Below, piece by piece: positions 1-6,710 of a stretch of 64,000 bases of DNA (the stretch's first letter is position 1; the number at the start of each line of letters is the position of its first letter). The stretch covers positions 124,001 through 188,000 of the forward strand of contig JAAWEK010000003.1 in NCBI GenBank assembly GCA_022794265.1. The letters are read 5' to 3'. Under the pieces are notes generated by a model. That model was not told the DNA's origin. It saw nothing but the letters and a program-made list of their open reading frames with translations, and did not search any database. This DNA comes from Lachnospiraceae bacterium. GTDB lineage: Bacteria > Bacillota > Clostridia > Lachnospirales > Lachnospiraceae. The position numbers and the translations under genes were made by a program.

Positions 1-2
1 TC

Positions 3-1760
3 TGGGATAAACTTACAATGGATGAACAGGACTTTTTAATCTGTATTTCCATCTATGACAGTTTTTCTCTGAAACAGGCCCAGTATATCGGTCAGGAAGC
101 CCTGGATTCGGAGCTGATTAAAAAACTGTTAAATGAAAATGCTTTTATCCGGTATGATTCCAGAGACCGGAAATACTATACCCATGCCATATTAAAATAT
201 TTTCTAAAAGCAGAATTTGAAAAACTGGACCATATATATAAAAAACGGGTATATGAGAAAGCTGCAAAATGGTATGCGGACAATGAAAATTATTATAATG
301 CCCTTAAATATTATTATTATATAAAATCCTATGAGAATATTTATGATTTAAATGTTTCCCTGGACGAAATACTGCCTTATGTTAATCGTGAAAATAAGGA
401 TATGTTTATGAATATCATATATCATACACCATTAGAGGTAAAGGAACGGAACATCAGAAGAAGCCTGGTATTTAGTTTTCTTTTGTTTTTGTATAATGAG
501 AAAGATTTTTTTCAGACTGAATGTAAAACCATTTATGATCTGATTCTGAATTCTTCCCGTCTGAAGGGACGGGAACGGGAAATGCTGTCGGGAGAATTAA
601 AGTTTATTTATGCATTTTCAAAGTATAATAATCTGTCTGAATTTCATAAACTATGTGAAGAAGCTTATTCTCATATGAAATCGCCCACTACCATCTATCC
701 GCAGAAGCTTTCCCTGACATTTCGGAATCCTTCGGTTCTTGCCTGTTTTCATAAATCCTGCGGAAAAGCTTTTGAAGAACTGGAACTGTTGGAAAAGACC
801 ATGATAACTTATTATAAAATAACCTCTGGAAACAGCAAAGGTCTGGAGGCGTTGATGCGGGCGGAGATTTTGTTTTATAACGGCGAATTTAATGATTCCC
901 AGGTATTGTGTCAGAAAGCGCTGTATATGGCTGAAACCAGAAATCAGGTTAATGTATATATTTGTACGATGTTTTTAATGGCCAGAATATCTGTTTTTCA
1001 GGGAGATTATGAAAATATGAAGGATATTTTAAACAGTATCCGGAAAAAGATTGCCCATACAGGAGAAATTGAAGAAGGTTTTACTGCTGATTTATGTGAA
1101 GGTTATCTCTATATGTTTCTTGGAAAGATGGACGATTTACCGGGCTGGCTGAAATCCGTACATATGATTGAAGAAAAATCCACAGTGCTGACTCTTGGCT
1201 TTGCCAATCTGGTATATGCAAAGAAATTGCTGATAACAGAGGAATATTCTAAATTTCTCGGAATTAGCGGACAGATGCTGGGTGTTTCCAGAGTATATGG
1301 GACTATTTTATATGAGATTTATACTTATATCTATATTTCCATTGCAAATTATAATCTGAGAAATACCACGAAAGCAAAAAAATTTATACTGGAAGCTTTG
1401 AAGTTGTCTGTAAACGACAATTTTATTATGCCTTTCGTGGAGAATTATGATGCTATTACAGATATTTTATGTATGGATATTATTACTCCGGAAAATAAAA
1501 AATTTATATCAAAAATTCAATCTACATATAAAAAGTATGAAAAAGATTTTAAGATTGTTCAGAATGCATATCGGAATGACATGGATTATGGATTGACCAA
1601 ACGGGAACTTCAGGTTGCAAAACTGGCAGCAAAACGTCTTACCAATAAAGAAATTGCAGAAGAACTGTACATTGCCGAAAGCACCGTAAAAAGTAATCTG
1701 AAAACTATTTTCAGTAAATTACAGGTGAAATCCCGTTCTGAATTAAAAAATTACTTTTAA
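3..1760 (+). CDS. LuxR-family (MalT-like) transcriptional regulator, 5' truncated by window edge
   Basis: Probable large ATP-dependent transcription activator. The reading frame is open to the window edge, with codons W-D-K-L-T before the first ATG at 18, so the N-terminal NB-ARC-type ATPase expected of MalT-like proteins probably lies upstream. What is visible is a winged-helix-like start, a long helical TPR-like middle (about residues 100-500 counted from the ATG), and a C-terminal LuxR helix-turn-helix (about 526-580) with the motif LTKRELQVAKLA and the recognition helix region IAESTVKSNLKTIFSKL. The target genes and ligand cannot be told. A short hairpin terminator follows directly, so it is transcribed separately from the next gene. 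The family is fairly sure; the inducer is unknown. Confidence 0.85.
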   Translation, partial: WDKLTMDEQDFLICISIYDSFSLKQAQYIGQEALDSELIKKLLNENAFIRYDSRDRKYYTHAILKYFLKAEFEKLDHIYKKRVYEKAAKWYADNENYYNALKYYYYIKSYENIYDLNVSLDEILPYVNRENKDMFMNIIYHTPLEVKERNIRRSLVFSFLLFLYNEKDFFQTECKTIYDLILNSSRLKGREREMLSGELKFIYAFSKYNNLSEFHKLCEEAYSHMKSPTTIYPQKLSLTFRNPSVLACFHKSCGKAFEELELLEKTMITYYKITSGNSKGLEALMRAEILFYNGEFNDSQVLCQKALYMAETRNQVNVYICTMFLMARISVFQGDYENMKDILNSIRKKIAHTGEIEEGFTADLCEGYLYMFLGKMDDLPGWLKSVHMIEEKSTVLTLGFANLVYAKKLLITEEYSKFLGISGQMLGVSRVYGTILYEIYTYIYISIANYNLRNTTKAKKFILEALKLSVNDNFIMPFVENYDAITDILCMDIITPENKKFISKIQSTYKKYEKDFKIVQNAYRNDMDYGLTKRELQVAKLAAKRLTNKEIAEELYIAESTVKSNLKTIFSKLQVKSRSELKNYF

Positions 1761-1766
1761 AATATA

Positions 1767-1797
1767 AAATACCTACTTTTTGAGGGTATTCTTTTTT
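1767..1797 (+). terminator. Rho-independent terminator after the LuxR gene
   Basis: Short stem AATACCT / AGGGTATT with one bulge, followed by CTTTTTT, immediately after the stop codon of the LuxR-type regulator. Confidence 0.6.
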
Positions 1798-1897
1798 AAA
1801 TCATTAATTGTATAATGGGGCAAAGATACATATAATTTTATTGAATACAGAATTAATAGTTTAAAGTGTTATGGATTTTATTTGAGGAGGAAGGCTT

Positions 1898-2164
1898 ATG
1901 GCTAAAATAAGAGATGTGGAAGCGAAATATGCTTACCGTTTACTGGTTGAACTGGATAATGGAAATATAATTTACTTAAATATGACTGAAAAACTGGAGA
2001 CTGTCAGATTTCACGATTTAAAGAATGAAAATATATTTAATGATGTGGAAACGGATGGTTATTCATTATACTGGGATTTCGGACGCATCAGTATGAGTTT
2101 GTCTGAAATATATGAAATGACCAGCGTCAGGGCAACAGAGGAAAAAAAAATTAATGCAATATAA
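1898..2164 (+). CDS. DUF2442 domain-containing small protein
   Basis: Small protein of 88 residues that matches the DUF2442 pattern: a short beta-rich fold with Y-R-L-L-V-E-L-D-N-G near residues 12-21, a central block ending in V-E-T-D-G-Y-S-L-Y-W and a C-terminal ISMSLSEIYEM. DUF2442 proteins have no settled biochemical role; some accompany toxin-antitoxin genes, but no partner toxin is seen here. The start is supported by a strong site GAGGAGG about 8 bases upstream. The gene stands alone between two terminators. The family call is moderately sure; the function is unknown. Confidence 0.7.
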   Translation: MAKIRDVEAKYAYRLLVELDNGNIIYLNMTEKLETVRFHDLKNENIFNDVETDGYSLYWDFGRISMSLSEIYEMTSVRATEEKKINAI

Positions 2165-2187
2165 GAATATATCTAAAGGGATATTTG

Positions 2188-2228
2188 TACCATCAGCATT
2201 CTGTCCGGTCTGCTGATGGTATTTTTGT
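2188..2228 (+). terminator. Rho-independent terminator after the DUF2442 gene
   Basis: Perfect 11-bp stem TACCATCAGCA / TGCTGATGGTA with a 12-base loop, followed by ATTTTTG. Confidence 0.85.
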
Positions 2229-2263
2229 ATTTTATACATAAAAATAAATTTAAAAGAAAAAAA

Positions 2264-2281
2264 TTGACAAAAAATTAACAT
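2264..2281. promoter_or_regulatory. Rex-like operator candidate upstream of the hydrogenase
   Basis: TTGACAA-AAAA-TTAACAT matches 11 of 14 fixed positions of the clostridial Rex consensus TTGTTAA-N4-TTAACAA. It lies about 140 bp before the hydrogenase start and its left half also resembles a -35 box. Rex is the NADH/NAD redox repressor that often controls fermentative and hydrogenase genes; binding here is inference only. Confidence 0.3.
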
Positions 2282-2418
2282 TGTACTCAAAAAAGAACCT
2301 GAAATGACAATTTTTGATATAGGCATAATGCCTGTTTAGTGGTAAAATTACATTGTAAGATTGATGGTACCGGTGAGCGGTCTGTCATAAGCCGATTATC
2401 TGACTGGAGGAGAAGAAT

Positions 2419-3867
2419 ATGGTATCAAATGATGCGACAATTTTAAAAATCAAACATGAAGTACTTTATGAAGTAGCAAAGTTAGCCTTTGAAGGTACCT
2501 TTGATGAAAAGAAAGAGGAATTACCGTTTAAAATGATTCCCGGACCTAAGGCACAGTTTCGATGCTGTATATATAAGGAGCGTGAAGTAATTCGCCAGCG
2601 TATCCGTCTGGCAGAAGGAAAATGTCCTGGTGATAAACACAGCAACAACATTGTACAGGTTATTTCTTCCGCCTGTGAAGGATGTCCAATCTCCAGATAT
2701 GTTGTAACTGATAACTGCCAGCGCTGTATGGCTAAGGCCTGCCAGCAGGCATGTAACTTTGGCGCAATTTCCATGAGCCGTGACCGGGCATACATTGACC
2801 CTTCCCTCTGCCGGGAATGCGGAAAATGTTCCCAGGCATGTCCGTACAATGCTATAGCAGATTTAATGCGTCCATGTAAAAGAAGCTGTCCGGTGGATGC
2901 CATTACCATGGATGAAAATGGTATCTGTGTAATTGATGAAACCAAATGTATTCAGTGCGGTAAGTGTATTCACAGTTGTCCGTTTGGAGCTATCGGTTCC
3001 AAAACATTTATTGTAGATATCATCAATGCGATTAAGTCCGGCAAACGTGTGGTTGCAATGATTGCACCGGCTTCCGAAGGTCAGTTCGGAGAGGATATTA
3101 CCATGGCAAGCTGGAAAACGGCGCTTATGAAAGTTGGATTTGATGACATGATCGAAGTCGGACTTGGCGGCGATATGACGGCGGCTGCGGAAGCGGCAGA
3201 ATGGGCGGAAGCATATAAGGAAGGCAAGAAGATGACAACTTCCTGCTGTCCGGCATTTGTAAATATGATTAAACAGCATTTCCCAACATTATTGGAGAAT
3301 GTTTCTACCACGGTTTCACCGATGTGCGGCGTTTCCAGAATGTTAAAGGCTCAGGACCCGGATGTAGTTACCGTATTTATCGGTCCTTGTATTGCAAAGA
3401 AGAGTGAGGCAATGGATGACAGCATTGAGAATAATGCAGACTATGTACTGACTTTCGGAGAAATCCGTGCAATACTGAGAGCTAAAAATGTAACATTAGA
3501 GCCGGAACCAAATACGCTTCAGGAATCCAGTACCTTTGGCAAGAGATTTGGTAATGGCGGCGGTGTAACAGCAGCCGTATTACAGTGCTTAAAGGAAACC
3601 GATGAAAATACGGATATTGAAGTTATGAAGTGCGACGGAGCAGCGGAATGTAAGAAAGCTTTATTATTACTGAAAGCTGGAAAATTGCCGGCTGACTTTG
3701 TGGAAGGTATGGCATGCCAGGGCGGCTGTGTCGGCGGTCCAAGCCGTCATGCAGATGTTGCCAAGGCAAAGAAGGCCAGAGATATACTGATTGGTTCTGC
3801 AGACGGAAGAGAAGTGCATGAGAATCTGAAGAATTATGATATGGATTCCTTCTCTATGCATAGATAG
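2419..3867 (+). CDS. [FeFe] hydrogenase, group B-like, with 4Fe-4S clusters
   Basis: Cytoplasmic iron hydrogenase that reversibly reduces protons to H2, probably with ferredoxin as partner. Several cysteine clusters bind 4Fe-4S centres (about residues 90-195: CQRCMAKACQQAC, CRECGKCSQAC, CIQCGKCIHSC). The H-cluster domain follows, with L1 TSCCPAF near 274, L2 IGPCIAKKSE near 322 and L3 VEGMACQGGCVGGPS near 428. GPCIAKK in place of MPC..K, and GGP rather than GGG after L3, fit the group B enzymes of Clostridia rather than the classical CpI type. At 482 residues it has group B length. A GGAGGAG site lies 8 bases before the ATG. It is monocistronic, with no HydE/F/G maturases nearby. The enzyme class is secure; the subgroup is fairly sure. 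Confidence 0.9.
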   Translation: MVSNDATILKIKHEVLYEVAKLAFEGTFDEKKEELPFKMIPGPKAQFRCCIYKEREVIRQRIRLAEGKCPGDKHSNNIVQVISSACEGCPISRYVVTDNCQRCMAKACQQACNFGAISMSRDRAYIDPSLCRECGKCSQACPYNAIADLMRPCKRSCPVDAITMDENGICVIDETKCIQCGKCIHSCPFGAIGSKTFIVDIINAIKSGKRVVAMIAPASEGQFGEDITMASWKTALMKVGFDDMIEVGLGGDMTAAAEAAEWAEAYKEGKKMTTSCCPAFVNMIKQHFPTLLENVSTTVSPMCGVSRMLKAQDPDVVTVFIGPCIAKKSEAMDDSIENNADYVLTFGEIRAILRAKNVTLEPEPNTLQESSTFGKRFGNGGGVTAAVLQCLKETDENTDIEVMKCDGAAECKKALLLLKAGKLPADFVEGMACQGGCVGGPSRHADVAKAKKARDILIGSADGREVHENLKNYDMDSFSMHR

Positions 3868-3911
3868 AGACAGATAACAAAGAAGCATTTGGGCGGGGTT
3901 ATGGAATAGAT

Positions 3912-3958
3912 AAAGGCACAGGAGAACGATAATTCATGATTTTCTTGTGTCTTTTTTG
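3912..3958 (+). terminator. Rho-independent terminator after the hydrogenase
   Basis: Stem of about 13 bp with G-U pairs (AAGGCACAGGAGAA / TTTTCTTGTGTCTT) followed by a run of six T. Confidence 0.75.
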
Positions 3959-4081
3959 TTGGAAAAGTGTTGATGTATATTGACTGGAACGTCTAAATTT
4001 TAATTTGGTTCAAATGAACAAATTTAAATTCTTACAAACACGCTCTGACACTGTGTGTCGGATTTTGTCGAACGTTTTATG

Positions 4082-4110
4082 TTGAATCTTTCTTTTTTAT
4101 ATTATAAAAT
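4082..4110 (+). promoter_or_regulatory. Sigma-A type promoter of the toxin/immunity island
   Basis: TTGAAT at 4082, 17-base spacer, TAAAAT at 4105. The promoter is bracketed by an inverted pair TGTCGGATTT (4057) and AAATCTGACA (4119), matching 9 of 10 bases, which could be an operator. Confidence 0.55.
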
Positions 4111-4157
4111 TAATGTCGAAATCTGACAATAATTAACAAGAGAGGGTGATTGTAAGG

Positions 4158-4382
4158 GTGAAATGGAACCTTGAGATGGAAGAACAATTTAGTGATCTTT
4201 CCATTATAAGTATGATTACAGCAAATAAAAGTCCGGTGAAAGGAAATTTTGCGGACGGAGTATACATAAAAGGAAAAAGGACAGAGTTTGAAAAAGTACC
4301 AGTTTGCGGAGGGAGGTTAGAAGTCTGGTTGCCGGTTAACAAAGAAAAGAAAGAGCATTACGAAAAAGGGATGATAATGTAA
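4158..4382 (+). CDS. Truncated accessory protein of a toxin locus
   Basis: Protein of about 74 residues starting at a GTG with AGAGGG upstream (an in-frame GTG at 4146 is the alternative). It begins MKWNLEMEEQFSDLS and contains FADGVYIKGKRTEFEKVP and VCGGRLEVWLPV. From memory this resembles the N-terminal part of the PsbP/DcrB-like accessory proteins that precede secreted polymorphic toxins in clostridia; those run well beyond the VWLP block, so this copy looks truncated, with a lysine-rich unrelated tail. A 64-bp piece of it recurs at 6214-6277. Whether it is still functional is unknown. Confidence 0.45.
   Translation: MKWNLEMEEQFSDLSIISMITANKSPVKGNFADGVYIKGKRTEFEKVPVCGGRLEVWLPVNKEKKEHYEKGMIM
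4247..4310 (+). repeat. Direct repeat A, copy 1 (accessory ORF piece)
   Basis: About 64 bp inside the truncated accessory ORF that recurs at 6214-6277 with five substitutions in the first 62 positions. It is the first of three segments that reappear in the same order, with the intervening sequence deleted, in the mosaic relic at 6214-6536. Confidence 0.85.
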
Positions 4383-4397
4383 CATAGAGGGAGAGAA

Positions 4398-5038
4398 ATG
4401 GCTGTAAAGGAAAGTAATGGATTGACGTCGGATATTGTTAAAGAAGCAGTAGAAGCGATTGACCCGTTGATAAATGGAACACACAGCGGATATAATCCGG
4501 GAGCAGATACGGAGTTGGGGGCGGAAATTTGTCGTTTTAAAAAAGTGTGTGTGTTAGTGAATCTATCAATAAATTAATAAATGATTTAATGTTTGGTAAA
4601 GTAAAATTACATAATTTATCTCCTGATGAACAGTTGAAAGTAGCAAAAGCACTTAAAGAAAAGGCACCTTTAAAGACAGACGGAGATGTGGATATAAATA
4701 TTAGAGTAAAAAATGGATATGATATATCCAATATAAATGGAGTTCCCAAGGATATGACTATGAAATGCGTTGGCATACTGCAACACCTAATGCACCTGTT
4801 GGCACACCACCCAATTGGAGAGTTGATAGAAAAAAGCAGGGTTTTCAGGTGGAAAAGATCCTATTACGGGTGTAAAGTTACAAGGATATCCAGCTATAAA
4901 AGAGGTATTGATATGGCCCACAATGGAAAGCCATATTATGTATCAAGAAAAGAATGGGAAGACGCGGGAAAAGCATATAAAAATGGGACGGCAACACAAG
5001 AACAATTAGATCTGCTTAAATTTGGACATTACATTTAA
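4398..5038 (+). pseudogene. Decayed polymorphic toxin gene with several frameshifts
   Basis: An ATG at 4398 with GGGAGAG upstream opens a frame beginning MAVKESNGLTSDIVKEAVEA that runs to a stop at 4577. After an A6 tract at 4539-4544 the plausible coding continues in another frame (SINKLINDLMFGKVKLHNLS), then shifts near 4744 (YEMRWHTATPNAPVGTPPNW), again near 4842 (GGKDPITGVKLQGYPAIKE), and again near 4905 (IDMAHNGKPYYVSRKEWEDA, ending GHYI at 5038). Each piece has protein-like composition and together they read as a short leader followed by a nuclease-like toxin tip, with most of a normal secreted toxin missing. A 492-base frame from 4547 stays open but is a patchwork. The next gene looks like its immunity partner. 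The specific toxin family is not identified. Confidence 0.55.
4955..4975 (+). repeat. Direct repeat B, copy 1 (toxin tip piece)
   Basis: 21 bp in the toxin relic that recurs at 6277-6297 with one mismatch, lying between repeats A and C in the mosaic relic. Confidence 0.7.
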
Positions 5039-5063
5039 GAGTTATAGGTGAAAGGTGATTATT

Positions 5064-5447
5064 ATGTATTTTAAAGATTATTCTGAGCCATATGTAGAAT
5101 TACAAGACCCCAATATAGAAATAATATTAAAGGATATGGTTTCCGATCAAATTGAGGAAAAAATAATAATATGGGAAGGAGATTTTGATAGTATTTTATC
5201 AGAGATTCCATTAAATGAAGAAGGAGAGTATGTAGCCTTAGCTTATCACCAAAACATTGATTTTCCATGGGAAAAGATGGAACCTGATTATTGGATCATG
5301 GACTATTTAAATGAATCATTAGAGCAAATTATGTATGTTAAAGATATGATAGAAGATGATACTAGAAAAGAAATATGTAAAGATATCTGCAGAATAATAA
5401 ATAAAGCAATAAATAATGAAAATTCAGTTTTGGTAAGACGTAATTAG
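5064..5447 (+). CDS. Probable immunity protein of the decayed toxin
   Basis: Acidic, soluble protein of 127 residues with no signal peptide or membrane helix. The ATG at 5064 with AAAGGTG upstream is preferred over the GTG at 5055. Features are an N-terminal YFKDYSEPYVELQD, a central SEIPLNEEGEYVALAYHQ and a helical acidic C-terminus. Size, acidity and position 25 bases after the toxin relic fit the immunity partner of a contact-dependent toxin. No named Imm family was recognised. Codon use is AT-richer than the surrounding core genes, which suggests transfer. A 239-bp internal stretch is duplicated at 6299-6536. Confidence 0.55.
   Translation: MYFKDYSEPYVELQDPNIEIILKDMVSDQIEEKIIIWEGDFDSILSEIPLNEEGEYVALAYHQNIDFPWEKMEPDYWIMDYLNESLEQIMYVKDMIEDDTRKEICKDICRIINKAINNENSVLVRRN
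5148..5386 (+). repeat. Direct repeat C, copy 1 (immunity gene piece)
   Basis: 239 bp inside the immunity gene. It recurs at 6299-6536 with three transitions and one deleted A in a poly-A tract, about 98 percent identity. Confidence 0.95.
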
Positions 5448-5700
5448 ACGATTATTCATTTAGGAAATTCTGATGAAACTCGACAAAACAATTGAAAAAC
5501 TTGTTTTTAGATTAAGAAGATAAAAGCATAGATTTAGTAAGTAAATATCATGAAATAAAAATAGAATGGTAAATATTCTAATGCGAAATTTCTCACGTGG
5601 CTATAAAACGAACCAATAAAGTGACCTTACGGCGGACAATATTAGGAATGGTTATCTTTCCAAGATTTTGAAGAGCCATATAAGTCAAGGAGAAAAAATT
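5448..5700 (+). other. Intergenic relic between the two immunity-type genes
   Basis: About 250 bases with no intact gene. Short protein-like tails are visible: GNSDETRQNN before a stop near 5490, and EDKSIDLVSKYHEIKIEW before a stop near 5570. They look like leftover C-termini of lost toxin or immunity genes rather than chance reading, but they are too short to classify. Confidence 0.35.
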
Positions 5701-6168
5701 ATGATGATAAACAATGAAATATTCGGAAAGTTGATATTTGATTATATATGGTCTAGAAATGAAGAGATTCTTTTTAATGGAAAAAAGGAGGATATTGTGC
5801 TTCTAGTAGCAGGAGATGAAGATGGAAAATTTGAGGAAGGGCAGTATGAAGCTTATAAAATACTGAAATCTGAGTGGAATGGTATTCAAGAAAAAGTATT
5901 ATCTCCAATATTGAAATACTACAAAGACAGGAGAGAAGAGTTGGGTTACAATGTACAACAAAATGCAAAATATCCAGATATACAAACGGTAAATGAGTTA
6001 TTGAATTATATTACTTTAGTGGGAATAAAAGTTCCTTACGCAGGTATATATGGTGGAAGAAGTATTGGATTGAGTTTTGATTGTTTTTGGGATGAAGAAA
6101 ATGGTTTGGGGATTCGATTAAATGATGAATCTGTAATTGAAGTTGGATTTCAAGATATAGCAATCTAA
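5701..6168 (+). CDS. DUF6985-like immunity-type protein
   Basis: Soluble protein of 155 residues. The ATG at 5701 is chosen because AAGGAG lies 8 bases upstream; a TTG at 5668 lacks such a site. The C-terminal block GRSIGLSFDCFWDEENGLG followed by VIEVGFQDIAI is what I recall as the hallmark of DUF6985, a family found next to polymorphic toxins and proposed to be immunity proteins. No matching toxin is left beside it, so it looks like an orphan immunity gene that could protect against toxins of neighbouring strains. The composition is AT-rich like the rest of the island. The family call is moderate and the role is inference. Confidence 0.6.
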   Translation: MMINNEIFGKLIFDYIWSRNEEILFNGKKEDIVLLVAGDEDGKFEEGQYEAYKILKSEWNGIQEKVLSPILKYYKDRREELGYNVQQNAKYPDIQTVNELLNYITLVGIKVPYAGIYGGRSIGLSFDCFWDEENGLGIRLNDESVIEVGFQDIAI

Positions 6169-6213
6169 TGTGCTGTATTGAATGTTGAATATTATAGTGC
6201 ATAGTTTAAGAAG

Positions 6214-6536
6214 TTTTGTGGATGGAGTATACATAAAAGGAAAAAGGACAAAATTTGAAAAGGTACCAGTTTGCGTTGGGAAGACACGGGAAAAGCAGCA
6301 AATTGAGGAAAAATAATAATATGGGAAGGAGATTTTGATAGTATTTTATCAGAGATTCCATTAAATGAAGAAGGAGAGTATATAGCCTTAGCTTATCACC
6401 AAAACATTGATTTTCCATGGGAAAAGATGGAACCTGATTATTGGATCATGGACTATTTAAATGAATCATTAGAGCAAATTATGTATGTTAAAGATATGAT
6501 AGAAGATGATACCAGAAAAGAAACATGTAAAGATAT
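6214..6536 (+). pseudogene. Mosaic relic of the accessory-toxin-immunity locus
   Basis: Non-coding 323-bp patchwork. 6214-6277 copies the accessory ORF (4247-4310), 6277-6297 copies the toxin tip (4955-4975), and 6299-6536 copies the immunity gene (5148-5386). The order is that of the parent locus, so it is best explained as a second tandem copy of the locus that lost two internal blocks of about 640 and 170 bp. The immunity piece carries a one-base deletion in its A tract, has no start, and breaks off at 6536. The stretch 6169-6213 and 6537-6710 around it holds no other gene. Confidence 0.8.
6299..6536 (+). repeat. Direct repeat C, copy 2
   Basis: 238-bp copy of 5148-5386. Differences are one A fewer in the A tract after TTGAGG, G to A in TGTAGCC, T to C in ACTAGA and T to C in AAATATG. 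Confidence 0.95.
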
Positions 6537-6571
6537 TTTAGAACTTCCATCTGCCTGTAGTGGAACCATGC

Positions 6572-6608
6572 GGCTGGCTTCGCCGGAATTCACGGCGTCC
6601 GGCTAGCC
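6572..6608. other. GC-rich hairpin between the island and spoIVA
   Basis: GGCTGGC pairs with GCTAGCC (one G-U) and, inside, CGCCG pairs with CGGCG around the loop GAATTCA. It is markedly GC-richer than its surroundings and is not followed by a T run, so it is not a standard terminator. It may mark the boundary of the island or be a remnant of a mobile or repeat element. Confidence 0.4.
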
Positions 6609-6710
6609 AGTACCTTATTGATATCAAATAATGCCAAAAGCATGTCCCCCAGGTCTATGATTTTTAAAGCCCGCATATAATGTAACAGCATAACAAGGGG
6701 GTATTATATC

